The translations under genes were made by a program, and so were the position numbers. The notes under the pieces are model-generated. The model did no database searches. It was given only the letters and a program-made list of their open reading frames with translations, and was not told where the DNA came from. Positions 10,189 through 19,125 of a stretch of DNA of 64,000 nt are shown in pieces. Each line of letters begins with the position of its first letter. Positions within the stretch are counted from its first letter, which is position 1. This DNA is from Mameliella sp. MMSF_3455 (GTDB taxonomy: Bacteria > Pseudomonadota > Alphaproteobacteria > Rhodobacterales > Rhodobacteraceae), in the NCBI RefSeq assembly GCF_030733205.1, contig NZ_JASHJL010000004.1:124001-188000 (forward strand). The letters are read 5' to 3'.

Positions 10189-12650
10189 GGTTTGACCAGC
10201 CGGGTGATCCCGACAGAGGCAGCGCGTGCTAGGCCCACGTCCAGCGACATGGGTATGTATTCCCCGCGCCGCCACAGCTGGCCGAGATCGTCGTAGTGGC
10301 GGGACAGCGGGTGACCCGACTGGCCGGTCGCCGAGACAAAAACCGAACTGTCGGGATCGGCAAAATCATAGACGCCGCGATAGCCTGCGCCATGCACGTT
10401 GGCGAAGGGATCGGGATCGCGCCCGGAGGTCACACCCCGTTGCAGCGTATGATCCCCTCCCGAGGTGGTTTGCCGGATGTTGACGAAGTACCGAAGGATG
10501 GGCACCTGACCCAGGACCGGGTGTTCGTGCGTCGCCAAGTGTTCGTCCCCCCAGCGCAGCGATTCCAGCGCCTTGCCGGAATGTTCCTCGATCCAGATCA
10601 GCGCGTCATCCAGCGCCAGCCGCGCGATGTCGGTGCAGCTTTCCACCGCCGCTGACCGGATCACGTCGCACCAGGCGCTGGCCCCGTCCACGTCGCGAAA
10701 GACGCGTTCGATGAACAGCGGTTCCACATGGTCGAACTCTTCGGCCAGCGGGCCCAGGTCGTCGCGGATCAGTCGGGTCTGCAACGCCCTCAGCCAGGCG
10801 GAATAGAGCAGCGGTTCGGGCAGGTGCTCGTTCATTTCGCCGTTCCAGTTGGCCAGCAGGTCCAGCGCGCGCTGGCGGCGGCGTTCCGGCGTGCCTTCGG
10901 GCGCGGCCTCGGAGGTATACCAGAGATCCCTCCCGATCAGCGGCAACAGGGTGCGCGCGGCAGGCGATACCGTGTCCAGCTGGGCCTCGACGAAACTGTC
11001 GCGGGTATGGACCTTGCGCCCCTGCATCATGGTCTGCCAACGCTGCACCCGCTGGCTGTCACCCCAGTGAAAGCTGACGTGATCGGGAAAGGCCCGGTCG
11101 ACCAGCTTGTTGTTGGTGTTGCCGACGATACCGCCCTGGGGCGCCAGGAATTCGGGGTTTGCCGAAAAGGGAAAGATCCCCTGCCAACGGTTCGCCGCGA
11201 TCCAGCCGCGCGCGGGCAGGCGGCCCAGGCTTTCATGCGCGGGGTCGCGGCGTGGCATGGCGCCGACCAGCTTCATCGCGACGGTCTCTTCGTCGATCAG
11301 GGTCAGGTTCTGCGACGGTGCGACGTAGAGGCGCGAGACTTCCATCGCCTCTTCGACCGATTGCGACATCATCAACCCGATGGCGGCCGAGGCCGATGTG
11401 TCCTCGTGGCTGAGCGCGGTCCAGGCCAGCGACACGAGGTGCCCGGGCGGCGTGATCTTGTCCAGGTCGAACTGCGAGGCGGGCAGGATCGGGCCGTTGT
11501 CCGTCCACAGCAGGTTCAGCGTGACGGGTGCCTCGTCCTTGATGCGGATGATCGACTGGCGGCTCTCGAAGGGCTTGAAACCGTCGGGCGTGCGGTACTC
11601 GCCGGGCGCATCGGGGTTCAGTTCCTCGAAATACAGATCCTGATCGTCGAGGTAGGACGAGGTGATTCCCCAGGCCAGTTGCTCCGACCGGCCCACCATC
11701 AGCGCGGGAATGCCGGGAATCGAGGCGCCGATCACGCTGCCGGATTTCAACTGCATCCGGGCGAGATACCAGTAGGTCGGCGCGGTGAAACCAAGATGCG
11801 GGTCATTGGCCAAAAGCGTCCCGCCCGAGGCCGACCGGTCCGGCGCGGCGGCCCATACGTTGGACGCACCCGCCAGTCCGCGCCGCGGTACCGGCCAGAG
11901 GAAATCGCCCCCCACGGGCGCGGCGTTGGCTTGGCGCGTGCCGCTGCCCTGCGGCAGTTGCGCGACGCGGGGCAGGGCGGCGACACCCTTGCCGGGCATG
12001 TCGGGCAGGATGTCTGCCAGGCGTTTTTCATCGCCCAGCAGCAGCGAGGTCCGGGCGCGCAGCACCTCCTCGCCGATCTGACCCGAGAGTTGCAGCGCCA
12101 TCAGCTTGATCACCGCCAGCGAATCCGCCGGTTGCCAGGGCGCGATCTCGGCGTTGAAAAGGAAAAACTCGGGCGCACCGCGCCCAAGGCTGTTGGCGTT
12201 GATCTCAGCAATGCGCGCGTTGATGCCCGCGGCATAGGCCTCCAGCGCGTCGAGCGTTCGGGGGTCCTGATGTTCGACAGAGGCCTTGGCGGCAGTGTAG
12301 ATGTCCAGCCGGCGCAGCAGCGTATCGGTGCGCAGGGTGCGACGGCCAAAGAGTTCCGACAGGCGGCCCTGCGCGGTGCGACGCATCATCATCAGCTGCC
12401 ACAGCCGGTCCTGCGCGTGCACATACCCCAGCCCGAAGAACGCATCCCGGTCCGATAGGGCCATGATATGCGGCACGGCGGAATTGTCGCGCACGATCTC
12501 GATATCCGCGGTGATCCCGGCAACGGGCAGGGTCTTGTCGTAGTCCGGCAAGGAGCGGGACCCAAGGTAGTAGACCAGCGCCACGCCGATGACGATCAGG
12601 GCGACCGCCAGGCTGGCCAGCCGCAACAGCCATCGGAACACAACCGCCAT
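10185..12650 (-). CDS. Penicillin-acylase-family Ntn hydrolase
   Basis: 821 aa. An N-terminal membrane/signal helix (about 5-30) precedes a secreted precursor. The conserved junction GASNVWAA places the autocatalytic nucleophile at Ser263, exposed after self-cleavage into alpha and beta chains; NPEFLAPQGGIVGNTNNK and VSFHWGDSQR are further family segments. Such enzymes hydrolyse amides, including penicillins and in some members acyl-homoserine lactones; the substrate here is not determinable. It overlaps the downstream kinase gene by four bases. Confidence 0.88.
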   Translation of the reverse strand: MAVVFRWLLRLASLAVALIVIGVALVYYLGSRSLPDYDKTLPVAGITADIEIVRDNSAVPHIMALSDRDAFFGLGYVHAQDRLWQLMMMRRTAQGRLSELFGRRTLRTDTLLRRLDIYTAAKASVEHQDPRTLDALEAYAAGINARIAEINANSLGRGAPEFFLFNAEIAPWQPADSLAVIKLMALQLSGQIGEEVLRARTSLLLGDEKRLADILPDMPGKGVAALPRVAQLPQGSGTRQANAAPVGGDFLWPVPRRGLAGASNVWAAAPDRSASGGTLLANDPHLGFTAPTYWYLARMQLKSGSVIGASIPGIPALMVGRSEQLAWGITSSYLDDQDLYFEELNPDAPGEYRTPDGFKPFESRQSIIRIKDEAPVTLNLLWTDNGPILPASQFDLDKITPPGHLVSLAWTALSHEDTSASAAIGLMMSQSVEEAMEVSRLYVAPSQNLTLIDEETVAMKLVGAMPRRDPAHESLGRLPARGWIAANRWQGIFPFSANPEFLAPQGGIVGNTNNKLVDRAFPDHVSFHWGDSQRVQRWQTMMQGRKVHTRDSFVEAQLDTVSPAARTLLPLIGRDLWYTSEAAPEGTPERRRQRALDLLANWNGEMNEHLPEPLLYSAWLRALQTRLIRDDLGPLAEEFDHVEPLFIERVFRDVDGASAWCDVIRSAAVESCTDIARLALDDALIWIEEHSGKALESLRWGDEHLATHEHPVLGQVPILRYFVNIRQTTSGGDHTLQRGVTSGRDPDPFANVHGAGYRGVYDFADPDSSVFVSATGQSGHPLSRHYDDLGQLWRRGEYIPMSLDVGLARAASVGITRLVKP

Positions 12651-12753
12651 TTCGTTCTCCGTCCATATGGGCTAGGTCAGATCGCAACGGGATTAACTTG
12701 CCAGCCCGGGCTTGCCAAGGGCAGGCTGGCTGGCGCGACGAGGGGAGAAGACG

Positions 12754-13626
12754 ATGGCGAAAACGGCATTTCTGGGCCTTGGGGTGATGGGCTACCCGAT
12801 GGCGGGCCACATGGCGAAGGCCGGGCACGAGGTCACGGTCTACAACCGGACCGCCGCCAAGGCCGACAAATGGGTGTCCGAATTCGGTGGTACGGCGGCG
12901 GCGACCCCGCGTGAGGCCGCGCAGGGCGCGGATTTCGTCATGGCCTGCGTCGGCAACGACGATGACCTGCGCGGGATCTGCACGGGCGAGGACGGCGCTT
13001 TTGCCGGCATGTCCTCGGGCGCGACCTTTGTCGATCATACAACCGTGTCCCAGCAGGTGACGTTGGAACTGTCCTCTCTCGCCGCCGAGCGCGGCCTGGG
13101 ATTCGTCGATGCGCCGGTGTCCGGCGGGCAGGCGGGGGCCGAGAACGGCCAGCTTGTCATCATGTGCGGCGGCGATCAGGCAAAATACGACGCTGCAGAG
13201 CCGGTCATGCAATCCTATGCCAAGCTGTGCAAACGCCTGGGCGAAAGCGGCGCCGGGCAACTGTGCAAGATGGTCAACCAGATCTGTATCGCCGGCCTCG
13301 TGCAGGGCCTGTCCGAAGGGCTGCACTTTGCCGAGAAGGCGGGGCTGGACGGCGCGGCAGTGGTCGATGTGATCGGCGGCGGCGCGGCCGGGTCGTGGCA
13401 GATGGTCAACCGCTACCAGACCATGCTCGCCGACGAATTCGAGCATGGCTTTGCTGTCGACTGGATGCGCAAGGATCTGGATATTTGCCTGCGCACCGCG
13501 AACGAAAATGGCGCCTCGTTGCCTGTGACCGCGCTTGTGGACCAATTCTACAAGGACGTGCAGAAAATGGGCGGGGGGCGCTGGGACACCTCGTCTTTGA
13601 TCAAGCGTCTGCGGGCGATGGGGTAA
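12754..13626 (+). CDS. NAD(P)-dependent 3-hydroxyisobutyrate-dehydrogenase-like oxidoreductase
   Basis: 290 aa. N-terminal Rossmann motif FLGLGVMGYPMAGHMAKAG, substrate-binding motif DAPVSGGQAGAENG and the catalytic lysine Lys172 in LCKMVNQ are all present, as in beta-hydroxyacid dehydrogenases (3-hydroxyisobutyrate, tartronate semialdehyde or glyoxylate reductases). The substrate is not resolved by sequence alone. The start follows a strong AGGGGAGAAG ribosome binding site; an in-frame start 42 bp upstream is less likely. Followed by a long non-coding leader for rne. Confidence 0.88.
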   Translation: MAKTAFLGLGVMGYPMAGHMAKAGHEVTVYNRTAAKADKWVSEFGGTAAATPREAAQGADFVMACVGNDDDLRGICTGEDGAFAGMSSGATFVDHTTVSQQVTLELSSLAAERGLGFVDAPVSGGQAGAENGQLVIMCGGDQAKYDAAEPVMQSYAKLCKRLGESGAGQLCKMVNQICIAGLVQGLSEGLHFAEKAGLDGAAVVDVIGGGAAGSWQMVNRYQTMLADEFEHGFAVDWMRKDLDICLRTANENGASLPVTALVDQFYKDVQKMGGGRWDTSSLIKRLRAMG

Positions 13627-13870
13627 GGCCGAAAGCCCGTTACGCCACCCTGCAAACTGCCCGGCAGCCCTTGGAGAAACGAAACCGTCCTGTGATCGAA
13701 AGTGATAGCAGGCGTGATGCCGGGGCCGTTGCCGGGCGGTAAGGTGAATGATGGCATCCACTTGAAGGCCACACTTCTGATTTTGATGGAACTTGCGCTG
13801 CTTGAAAGACAGTGCCTGCGCGCCGGACCGCTGCCGAGTGTTGCCATCAGCTTCGGTTGAGCCGGTGTCG

Positions 13871-13890
13871 GACCGTCGGGCCGCAAGGCC
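13871..13890 (+). repeat. GNRA-loop hairpin repeat, copy 1
   Basis: GACCGTCGGGCCGCAAGGCC. The GGCC-GCAA-GGCC core folds into a 4-bp stem closed by a GCAA (GNRA) tetraloop. It lies upstream of the candidate rne promoter. Confidence 0.45.
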
Positions 13891-14054
13891 TGTCGGCACA
13901 GGTGAGCCGGATCCGCTCGATCTCGATCGTGGTCGTTTGCTGCGGCAGAGGTGCAAGGCATCACCGCGCTCACGGGCCAAGCGGCCTGACGCTGCGAGAG
14001 GCCTTTGAAACGCGCCGAGAGCGGTGCGTGGGGCTGCGCGCGTCGCAATCGCTA

Positions 14055-14084
14055 TTGTCATTCCCATCCCGCTGGCCTTATGTT
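14055..14084 (+). promoter_or_regulatory. Candidate sigma-70 promoter for rne
   Basis: TTGTCA (14055-14060), an 18-bp spacer and TATGTT (14079-14084). Transcription would begin near 14091, giving a leader of about 330 nt. Based on consensus match only. Confidence 0.4.
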
Positions 14085-14161
14085 AGCGGTTAGGTCGCGC
14101 GCAGAACATGCCGCGCCGAAGATTTCGCTGACCGTGGACCCTGACATATCGGACCCGGCCA

Positions 14162-14182
14162 GACCGATCGGGCCGCAAGGCC
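14162..14182 (+). repeat. GNRA-loop hairpin repeat, copy 2, inside the rne leader
   Basis: Same sequence as the copy at 13871 with one inserted base after GACCG. It falls inside the predicted rne leader, where a GNRA-capped hairpin could serve RNase E autoregulation or leader structure. Confidence 0.45.
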
Positions 14183-14421
14183 ATAGTCCCTGCCCGGACC
14201 GCCACAAGCGACGGGCGCAATGAATGGGCGCCGTCCCGGCCCAATGCCGTAGACGCGCGTCGGAGAAGAACCGCGATGAAGCGCGCGACTGACATGAGGC
14301 ATGAGGCAGGGACATCGGTTTCCCGCCATGCCATCGCGCACCATCTCGCCCAGACAAGACACGCTTCAACCGCCGCGCGCCCCCCGGGGCCGGCGGTGCG
14401 TTGGGTGTGCAAACGGATAAC

Positions 14422-17400
14422 ATGGCAAAGAAAATGCTCATCGATGCCACCCACGCGGAAGAGACCCGCGTCGTGGTGGTGGACGGAAACAAGGTCGAGG
14501 AATTCGACTTCGAGTCCGAGAACAAGCGGCAGCTCGCCGGCAACATCTATCTAGCCAAGGTCACGCGGGTCGAACCCTCGCTGCAGGCGGCGTTCGTCGA
14601 TTACGGCGGCAACCGTCACGGTTTCCTGGCCTTCTCGGAAATCCACCCCGACTATTACCAGATCCCCATCGCCGACCGTCAGGCGCTGATGGAAGAAGAG
14701 GAAGAGGCCGCGCGCGCCGCTGCCGAGGAAGAGGATAAACCCAAGAAGTCCCGCTCGCGCTCGCGCAAGCGGTCGACGAAGGCATCCGACAAGACGGACA
14801 AGGCAGAAAAGGCTGACAAGCCGGCCGAAACCGCCAAGGAGACCAAGCCGCGCGAACCCAGCGGCATGGAAACCATCGACCTGAACGACGACCTTGAAAC
14901 CGGTGCGCCGGGTGAGGGCCTGTCGCCGATGGAAACCGTGCACGAGACCCCGGTCGAAGAACCGGACGCTGCTGATCCGGCCCCTCAGGAAACGCCGGTC
15001 GAACCCGATCCGGCGCCGGAACCCGCGCCCGTGGAGACCCCGGTGCAGCCTGATCCCGAGGCCGATCCGGCCCCGGCCGAGGTGCCCGCACCCGCTGAGA
15101 CCCCCGAGGTGCCCGGCTCCGAAACCGCCGCGGACCCCGCTCCGGCGACCGAGGCGCTGACGCCGCTGGACACCGACCCTGCCGCAGAGCCTGTGCCGAG
15201 CCCGGAAAGCGAAGACACCGCCGAAGCTGCGGAGCCCGAGGACGCACCCGACGGCGAAACGCCGCCGCGTCCCATTGCCGAAGGCACCAAGGACGAGGCC
15301 GCCGTTGTCTCGCAGGACCCGGAAACCGGTGACGATCCTGTGGCGCCGGAAGAGAGCGAAACACCGGAAGCCGCCGAAGTGGCCGAGACCGATGCCGCCC
15401 CGGTGGCTGCAGAGACCGCCGAGGACGACGGTGCTGACGAGGCCTCTGAGGAGCTTGACGACGAGGATGAGGCGGACGCCAAGGACGATGCCGCGGCGCG
15501 TGACGCCTCGATCGAGTCCGTGGCTGACGACGACACCGAAGAGGACATCCGCCCGGTCCGCAAGCCGCGCCCGCGCCGCTACAAGATCCAGGAGGTCATC
15601 AAGGTCCGCCAGATCATGCTGGTGCAGGTCGTCAAGGAAGAGCGCGGCAACAAGGGCGCCGCGCTGACCACCTACCTGTCGCTGGCAGGCCGCTACTGTG
15701 TGCTCATGCCGAACACCGCGCGTGGCGGCGGCATCAGCCGCAAGATCACCAATGCGACCGACCGATCCAAGCTCAAGGAAATCGCGCAGTCGATCGACGT
15801 GCCCAAGGGCGCGGGCCTGATCATCCGGACGGCAGGGGCCAAGCGCACCAAGACCGAGATCAAGCGTGACTACGAGTACCTTCAGCGTTTGTGGGAACAG
15901 ATCCGCGAACTGACGCTGAAGAGCATCGCGCCGGCCAAGATCTACGAGGAAGGCGACCTCATCAAGCGCTCGATCCGGGATCTTTATTCGCGCGAAATCG
16001 ACGAAGTCCATGTGGAAGGCGAACGGGGATACCGGGTCGCGAAGGACTTCATGAAGATGATCATGCCGTCCCACGCCAAGAACGTGAAGCATTACACTGA
16101 CCAGATGCCGCTGTTCGCGCGCTATCAGGTGGAAAGCTACCTTGGCGGTATGTTCAACCCGACGGTGCAACTGAAATCCGGTGGTTACATCGTGATCGGC
16201 GTGACCGAGGCGCTGGTGGCCATCGACGTGAACTCGGGCCGTGCGACCAAGGAAGGTTCCATCGAGGAGACCGCGCTCAAGACGAACCTGGAGGCCGCCG
16301 AGGAGGTGGCGCGCCAGCTGCGCCTGCGCGACCTCGCGGGCCTGATCGTCATCGACTTCATCGACATGGACGAGCGCAAGAACAACGCCGCCGTCGAGAA
16401 GAAGCTGAAGGACAAGCTGAAGACCGATCGCGCCCGCATCCAGGTGGGCCGCATTTCCGGCTTTGGTCTGTTGGAAATGTCGCGCCAGCGTCTGCGCCCC
16501 GGTATGATCGAGGCGACGACCCAGCCCTGCGCGGCCTGCCACGGGACCGGTCTGATCCGCTCGGATGACAACATGGCGCTGCAGATCCTGCGCCAGATCG
16601 AGGAAGAAGGTGTGCGTCGCCGCTCGCGCGAGGTGCTGGTGAAATGCCCCATCGGCATCGCCAACTACCTGATGAACCAGAAGCGCGAGCACGTTGCCAT
16701 GATCGAGGCGCGTTACGGCATGTCCGTACGTGTCGAGGGGGACCCGCACCTGGTCGCGCCCGACTTTTCGATGGAGAAGTTCAAGACCGCGACCCGCGTC
16801 GTGCCCGAGGCCACCGCGCCCGTGGTGTCGGTTGACACCTCGTTGATGGACCAGGTGGACGAGGACACCGAGGCCGAACCGGAAGAAGAGGCAGAGACGC
16901 CCCAGGCCGAAAAGCCGGAGACGCCCTCTGACGAGAACGGCGACGAGGGCAAGCCCAAGAAGCGCCGCCGCCGCCGCCGCCGCAAGTCGAAGTCCAAGGA
17001 CAATGGCGAGGGGGCGGACACGGGCGCCGAGGGGAGCACCGACAAGGACGACGCGCCGAAGGAGGCCGAGAAGCCTGCCGAAGTTGCCGAGGCAGCGGAT
17101 GAGGCCAAGACCTCTGAGGCCGTAGAGGCGGATGCGCCCAAGGCCGACGAGGGTGAGGAAGCTGCCAAGCCCAAGCGGACCCGCACACGGTCGCGCCGCT
17201 CGCGCAGCAAGCCTGCCGAAACCCAGAGCGAGCCCGAACAGGACAAGGCGGCAGACGCCGAAGCTGAAACGGCCAAGCCCGAAGCGACTCCGGAGCCGAC
17301 GCCGGAAGTGACCGAAGCGCCCGTCGCCGAAGCGGCGGAACCGGCTGCCGAGGTCGCGCCCGTGGCAGAGACAGCGAAAGCGCCCGAGGCCGAAGTAAGC

Positions 17401-17700
17401 GAAGCCCCGGCCGAGGCCGCAGCCGAAACGGTCGAGGACAAGCCCAAGCCCGCGCGCACCCGTCGCAAGGCGTCTGACGTGATTGCCGCCGTGGTCGGGA
17501 CTCCGGTCGCGGAAACCACTGCGGCTCCGGCCGCGGCATCCGAGGACGCCGTCGAGGACGCCCCGGAAGCAGAGGCCGCGTCGGAAACCGCCGAAGCGCC
17601 AGCGGAGCCTGTGGCCGAGGAGGCGCCCGAACCCGTGACGGAAACCGCCGAGGCCGAGGACAAGCCCAAGCGGCGCGGTTGGTGGTCCCTGGGTCGCTGA
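14422..17700 (+). CDS. rne: Ribonuclease E
   Basis: 1092 aa endoribonuclease and degradosome scaffold. The N-terminus MAKKMLIDA leads into an S1 domain that is broken near residue 95 by an acidic Pro/Glu/Ala-rich stretch of about 290 residues and resumes near residue 385 (RRYKIQEVIKVRQ). The catalytic domain has the Asp pair in AIDVNSG (Asp602) and VIDFIDMD, and the zinc-link motif CAACHGTG near 704. The C-terminal third is low-complexity, with Arg clusters (KKRRRRRRRK) likely to bind RNA and partner proteins. A strong terminator follows. The chosen ATG matches the family N-terminus; a TTG start seven codons earlier is less likely. Confidence 0.95.
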   Translation: MAKKMLIDATHAEETRVVVVDGNKVEEFDFESENKRQLAGNIYLAKVTRVEPSLQAAFVDYGGNRHGFLAFSEIHPDYYQIPIADRQALMEEEEEAARAAAEEEDKPKKSRSRSRKRSTKASDKTDKAEKADKPAETAKETKPREPSGMETIDLNDDLETGAPGEGLSPMETVHETPVEEPDAADPAPQETPVEPDPAPEPAPVETPVQPDPEADPAPAEVPAPAETPEVPGSETAADPAPATEALTPLDTDPAAEPVPSPESEDTAEAAEPEDAPDGETPPRPIAEGTKDEAAVVSQDPETGDDPVAPEESETPEAAEVAETDAAPVAAETAEDDGADEASEELDDEDEADAKDDAAARDASIESVADDDTEEDIRPVRKPRPRRYKIQEVIKVRQIMLVQVVKEERGNKGAALTTYLSLAGRYCVLMPNTARGGGISRKITNATDRSKLKEIAQSIDVPKGAGLIIRTAGAKRTKTEIKRDYEYLQRLWEQIRELTLKSIAPAKIYEEGDLIKRSIRDLYSREIDEVHVEGERGYRVAKDFMKMIMPSHAKNVKHYTDQMPLFARYQVESYLGGMFNPTVQLKSGGYIVIGVTEALVAIDVNSGRATKEGSIEETALKTNLEAAEEVARQLRLRDLAGLIVIDFIDMDERKNNAAVEKKLKDKLKTDRARIQVGRISGFGLLEMSRQRLRPGMIEATTQPCAACHGTGLIRSDDNMALQILRQIEEEGVRRRSREVLVKCPIGIANYLMNQKREHVAMIEARYGMSVRVEGDPHLVAPDFSMEKFKTATRVVPEATAPVVSVDTSLMDQVDEDTEAEPEEEAETPQAEKPETPSDENGDEGKPKKRRRRRRRKSKSKDNGEGADTGAEGSTDKDDAPKEAEKPAEVAEAADEAKTSEAVEADAPKADEGEEAAKPKRTRTRSRRSRSKPAETQSEPEQDKAADAEAETAKPEATPEPTPEVTEAPVAEAAEPAAEVAPVAETAKAPEAEVSEAPAEAAAETVEDKPKPARTRRKASDVIAAVVGTPVAETTAAPAAASEDAVEDAPEAEAASETAEAPAEPVAEEAPEPVTETAEAEDKPKRRGWWSLGR

Positions 17701-17721
17701 TCCGGACTTGCTGAAACAGAA

Positions 17722-17752
17722 AAGGCCCCGCCGAACCGGCGGGGCCTTCTTC
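17722..17752. terminator. Bidirectional intrinsic terminator after rne
   Basis: An 11-bp stem AAGGCCCCGCC/GGCGGGGCCTT with a 5-nt loop. On the plus strand TTCTTCG follows; on the minus strand TTTTCTG follows. It sits between rne and the convergent Hint-protein gene and probably serves both. Confidence 0.88.
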
Positions 17753-17772
17753 GTTCTGGAGGGGGCTGCGGC

Positions 17773-18654
17773 TCAGGCGCTCAGACGGCGCGCCTCGATC
17801 GCGCGGTCCAGCCGGTCGCGGATATCGGCGGGCACCATGCGCCGTGACGAGACGCGGGGCCGGCGCATTTCGGGAATGACCCGCTCGGCCGCGTAGAGAT
17901 CTAGATATTCCTGGAAATTGTCGAACTGGCTGCGGGCGACCGCGTCCACGAGTGTTTCGGCCGGGGCGCCGTTGGCCAGGATGACCTCATGTGCCGCGGT
18001 CTCGACATGGTAATAGGTCACATGCTCGGGCAGCTGCGAGAGCGGCACAAATGCGATGCTGTCGCCGTTCACCAACGCCGCCGCGTTGATCACATGGCCG
18101 TCCACGATCAGCCCGTGATCGGCGGTGACGGTCAGATCGTTGTGGGGCAGGCCGCCGCCAAGGGCTCCGGCTTGGACGCAGACGGCCTGCAGGGCGTTGC
18201 CCGCGACCGCCGTTGGCCGTGTCACGACACCGATCCAGACGACCTCTGTTGTGCCTTTTTCCTCTGTCGCGATCCGGTCGCCGATCTTCAGTTGCTCCAC
18301 AGCGGTCTCGCCTTCGGGCGTTGCGATCAGCGTGCCGGGGGCAAAGCAGGCGCCGGTGAAGGTCGCGCCATTGTCAGTGTAGGTGGGCGGTGGGCCAACA
18401 GGGACCTCGTCCATGAAGACGACGTCATAGGTCGGATCGAAGTCCCAGTTGAACACCGGCCAGACCTTGCCGTTCACGACCGCCGTACCGACGTAGGTAT
18501 AGTCATATGAGAACGCGTTGACGCTGTCGCCGATCTCGAAACTGGTGTCGGCGTCACCATCCGTCAAGACCGTGTTGAACGGCCCCTGGACCGCGGCGCC
18601 CGTTAGGGCACCGTTCTGATAGGTGACGGAGTATGTAGCCGTGAAGCTGCCCAT
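17773..18654 (-). CDS. Hint-domain (intein/hedgehog-like) protein, copy 1
   Basis: 293 aa. Residues 1-102 form a beta-rich, Thr/Tyr/Asp-rich region of unknown fold. The Hint module starts at Cys103 (CFAPGTLIATPEG) and has the block-B-like motif TADHG, as in the Hint_2 group abundant in roseobacters. There is no C-extein, and the C-terminus (PRVSSRR...) matches the second copy near 48.7 kb. The start is set by AAAGGA before the ATG; an open frame extends 21 codons further without a ribosome binding site. Such modules self-cleave or esterify their N-terminal partner; the role here is unknown. Confidence 0.85.
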   Translation of the reverse strand: MGSFTATYSVTYQNGALTGAAVQGPFNTVLTDGDADTSFEIGDSVNAFSYDYTYVGTAVVNGKVWPVFNWDFDPTYDVVFMDEVPVGPPPTYTDNGATFTGACFAPGTLIATPEGETAVEQLKIGDRIATEEKGTTEVVWIGVVTRPTAVAGNALQAVCVQAGALGGGLPHNDLTVTADHGLIVDGHVINAAALVNGDSIAFVPLSQLPEHVTYYHVETAAHEVILANGAPAETLVDAVARSQFDNFQEYLDLYAAERVIPEMRRPRVSSRRMVPADIRDRLDRAIEARRLSA

Positions 18655-18719
18655 GATCGTATCCTTTGAAACAAACTGAAGAGTGGCCAACCACACGCGG
18701 GCAACCAAATAGTTCATTC

Positions 18720-18747
18720 GTTATACAGGCAATCTCTTTCTCACCAA
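18720..18747 (-). promoter_or_regulatory. Candidate promoter for Hint gene 1
   Basis: Read on the minus strand: TTGGTG (18747-18742), a 16-bp spacer, TATAAC (18725-18720). The start of transcription would be near 18713, about 60 nt before the ATG. Confidence 0.42.
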
Positions 18748-18793
18748 GCGAGATGTCCGCCCGAGCAGCACTGAAACCGACGCAAAGGGCGGA

Positions 18794-19015
18794 TTATCCC
18801 TTGCGAATGCGCCAGGTTATGCTCCCGGCCTCTTCCTCGTGCCCCTCAAGGACATGCCCGGCCTCGGCACAGAAATGCGGCACGTCCACCACTGCCGCCG
18901 GATCGTCGGTCATCAGAACCAGCACCTCGCCAGCGGCGATGCCCTGCAGACGTTTGCGGGCCTTCAGAACGGGCAGGGGGCAGAGCAGGCCGAGGGCGTC
19001 TAGTTCATGGGTCAT
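18794..19015 (-). CDS. TusA-family sulfurtransferase
   Basis: 73 aa, typical size. The active-site motif CPLP with Cys12 lies in the N-terminal LDALGLLCPLPVLKARK segment. TusA-like proteins relay persulfide sulfur for thiouridine synthesis, molybdenum cofactor or sulfur oxidation. It is transcribed away from ccdA, so a role in thiol/sulfur handling shared with ccdA is only suggested by the neighbourhood. Confidence 0.88.
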   Translation of the reverse strand: MTHELDALGLLCPLPVLKARKRLQGIAAGEVLVLMTDDPAAVVDVPHFCAEAGHVLEGHEEEAGSITWRIRKG

Positions 19016-19125
19016 GCACCTGATCTAGCGGCTTGTCCCGGCAAAGAAAAGCGCCCGCGCGCCATGCCGAAGATGTGACAGAGAGGTCAGGTGACGCCGT
19101 CGCGCCGATGGCCTATGTCGGGCAC

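Larger units (their letters stand above)
13627..14421 (+). other. Long non-coding interval and RNase E leader
   Basis: About 795 bp without a convincing gene. Open frames here lack family-like sequence and good ribosome binding sites. It holds a candidate promoter at 14055-14084 and two copies of a short hairpin repeat. RNase E mRNAs in E. coli carry a long autoregulatory 5' leader; the roughly 330-nt leader inferred here would be analogous. The first 400 bp show nothing else I recognise and could hold a small RNA. Confidence 0.5.

Noticed and set aside
13548-14048. 166-codon minus-strand frame upstream of rne
   Set aside because: Overlaps the end of the dehydrogenase gene and shows shadow-like composition.
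14551-16749. Open minus-strand frame of 732 codons
   Set aside because: Antisense to rne; composition follows the complementary codons of that gene.
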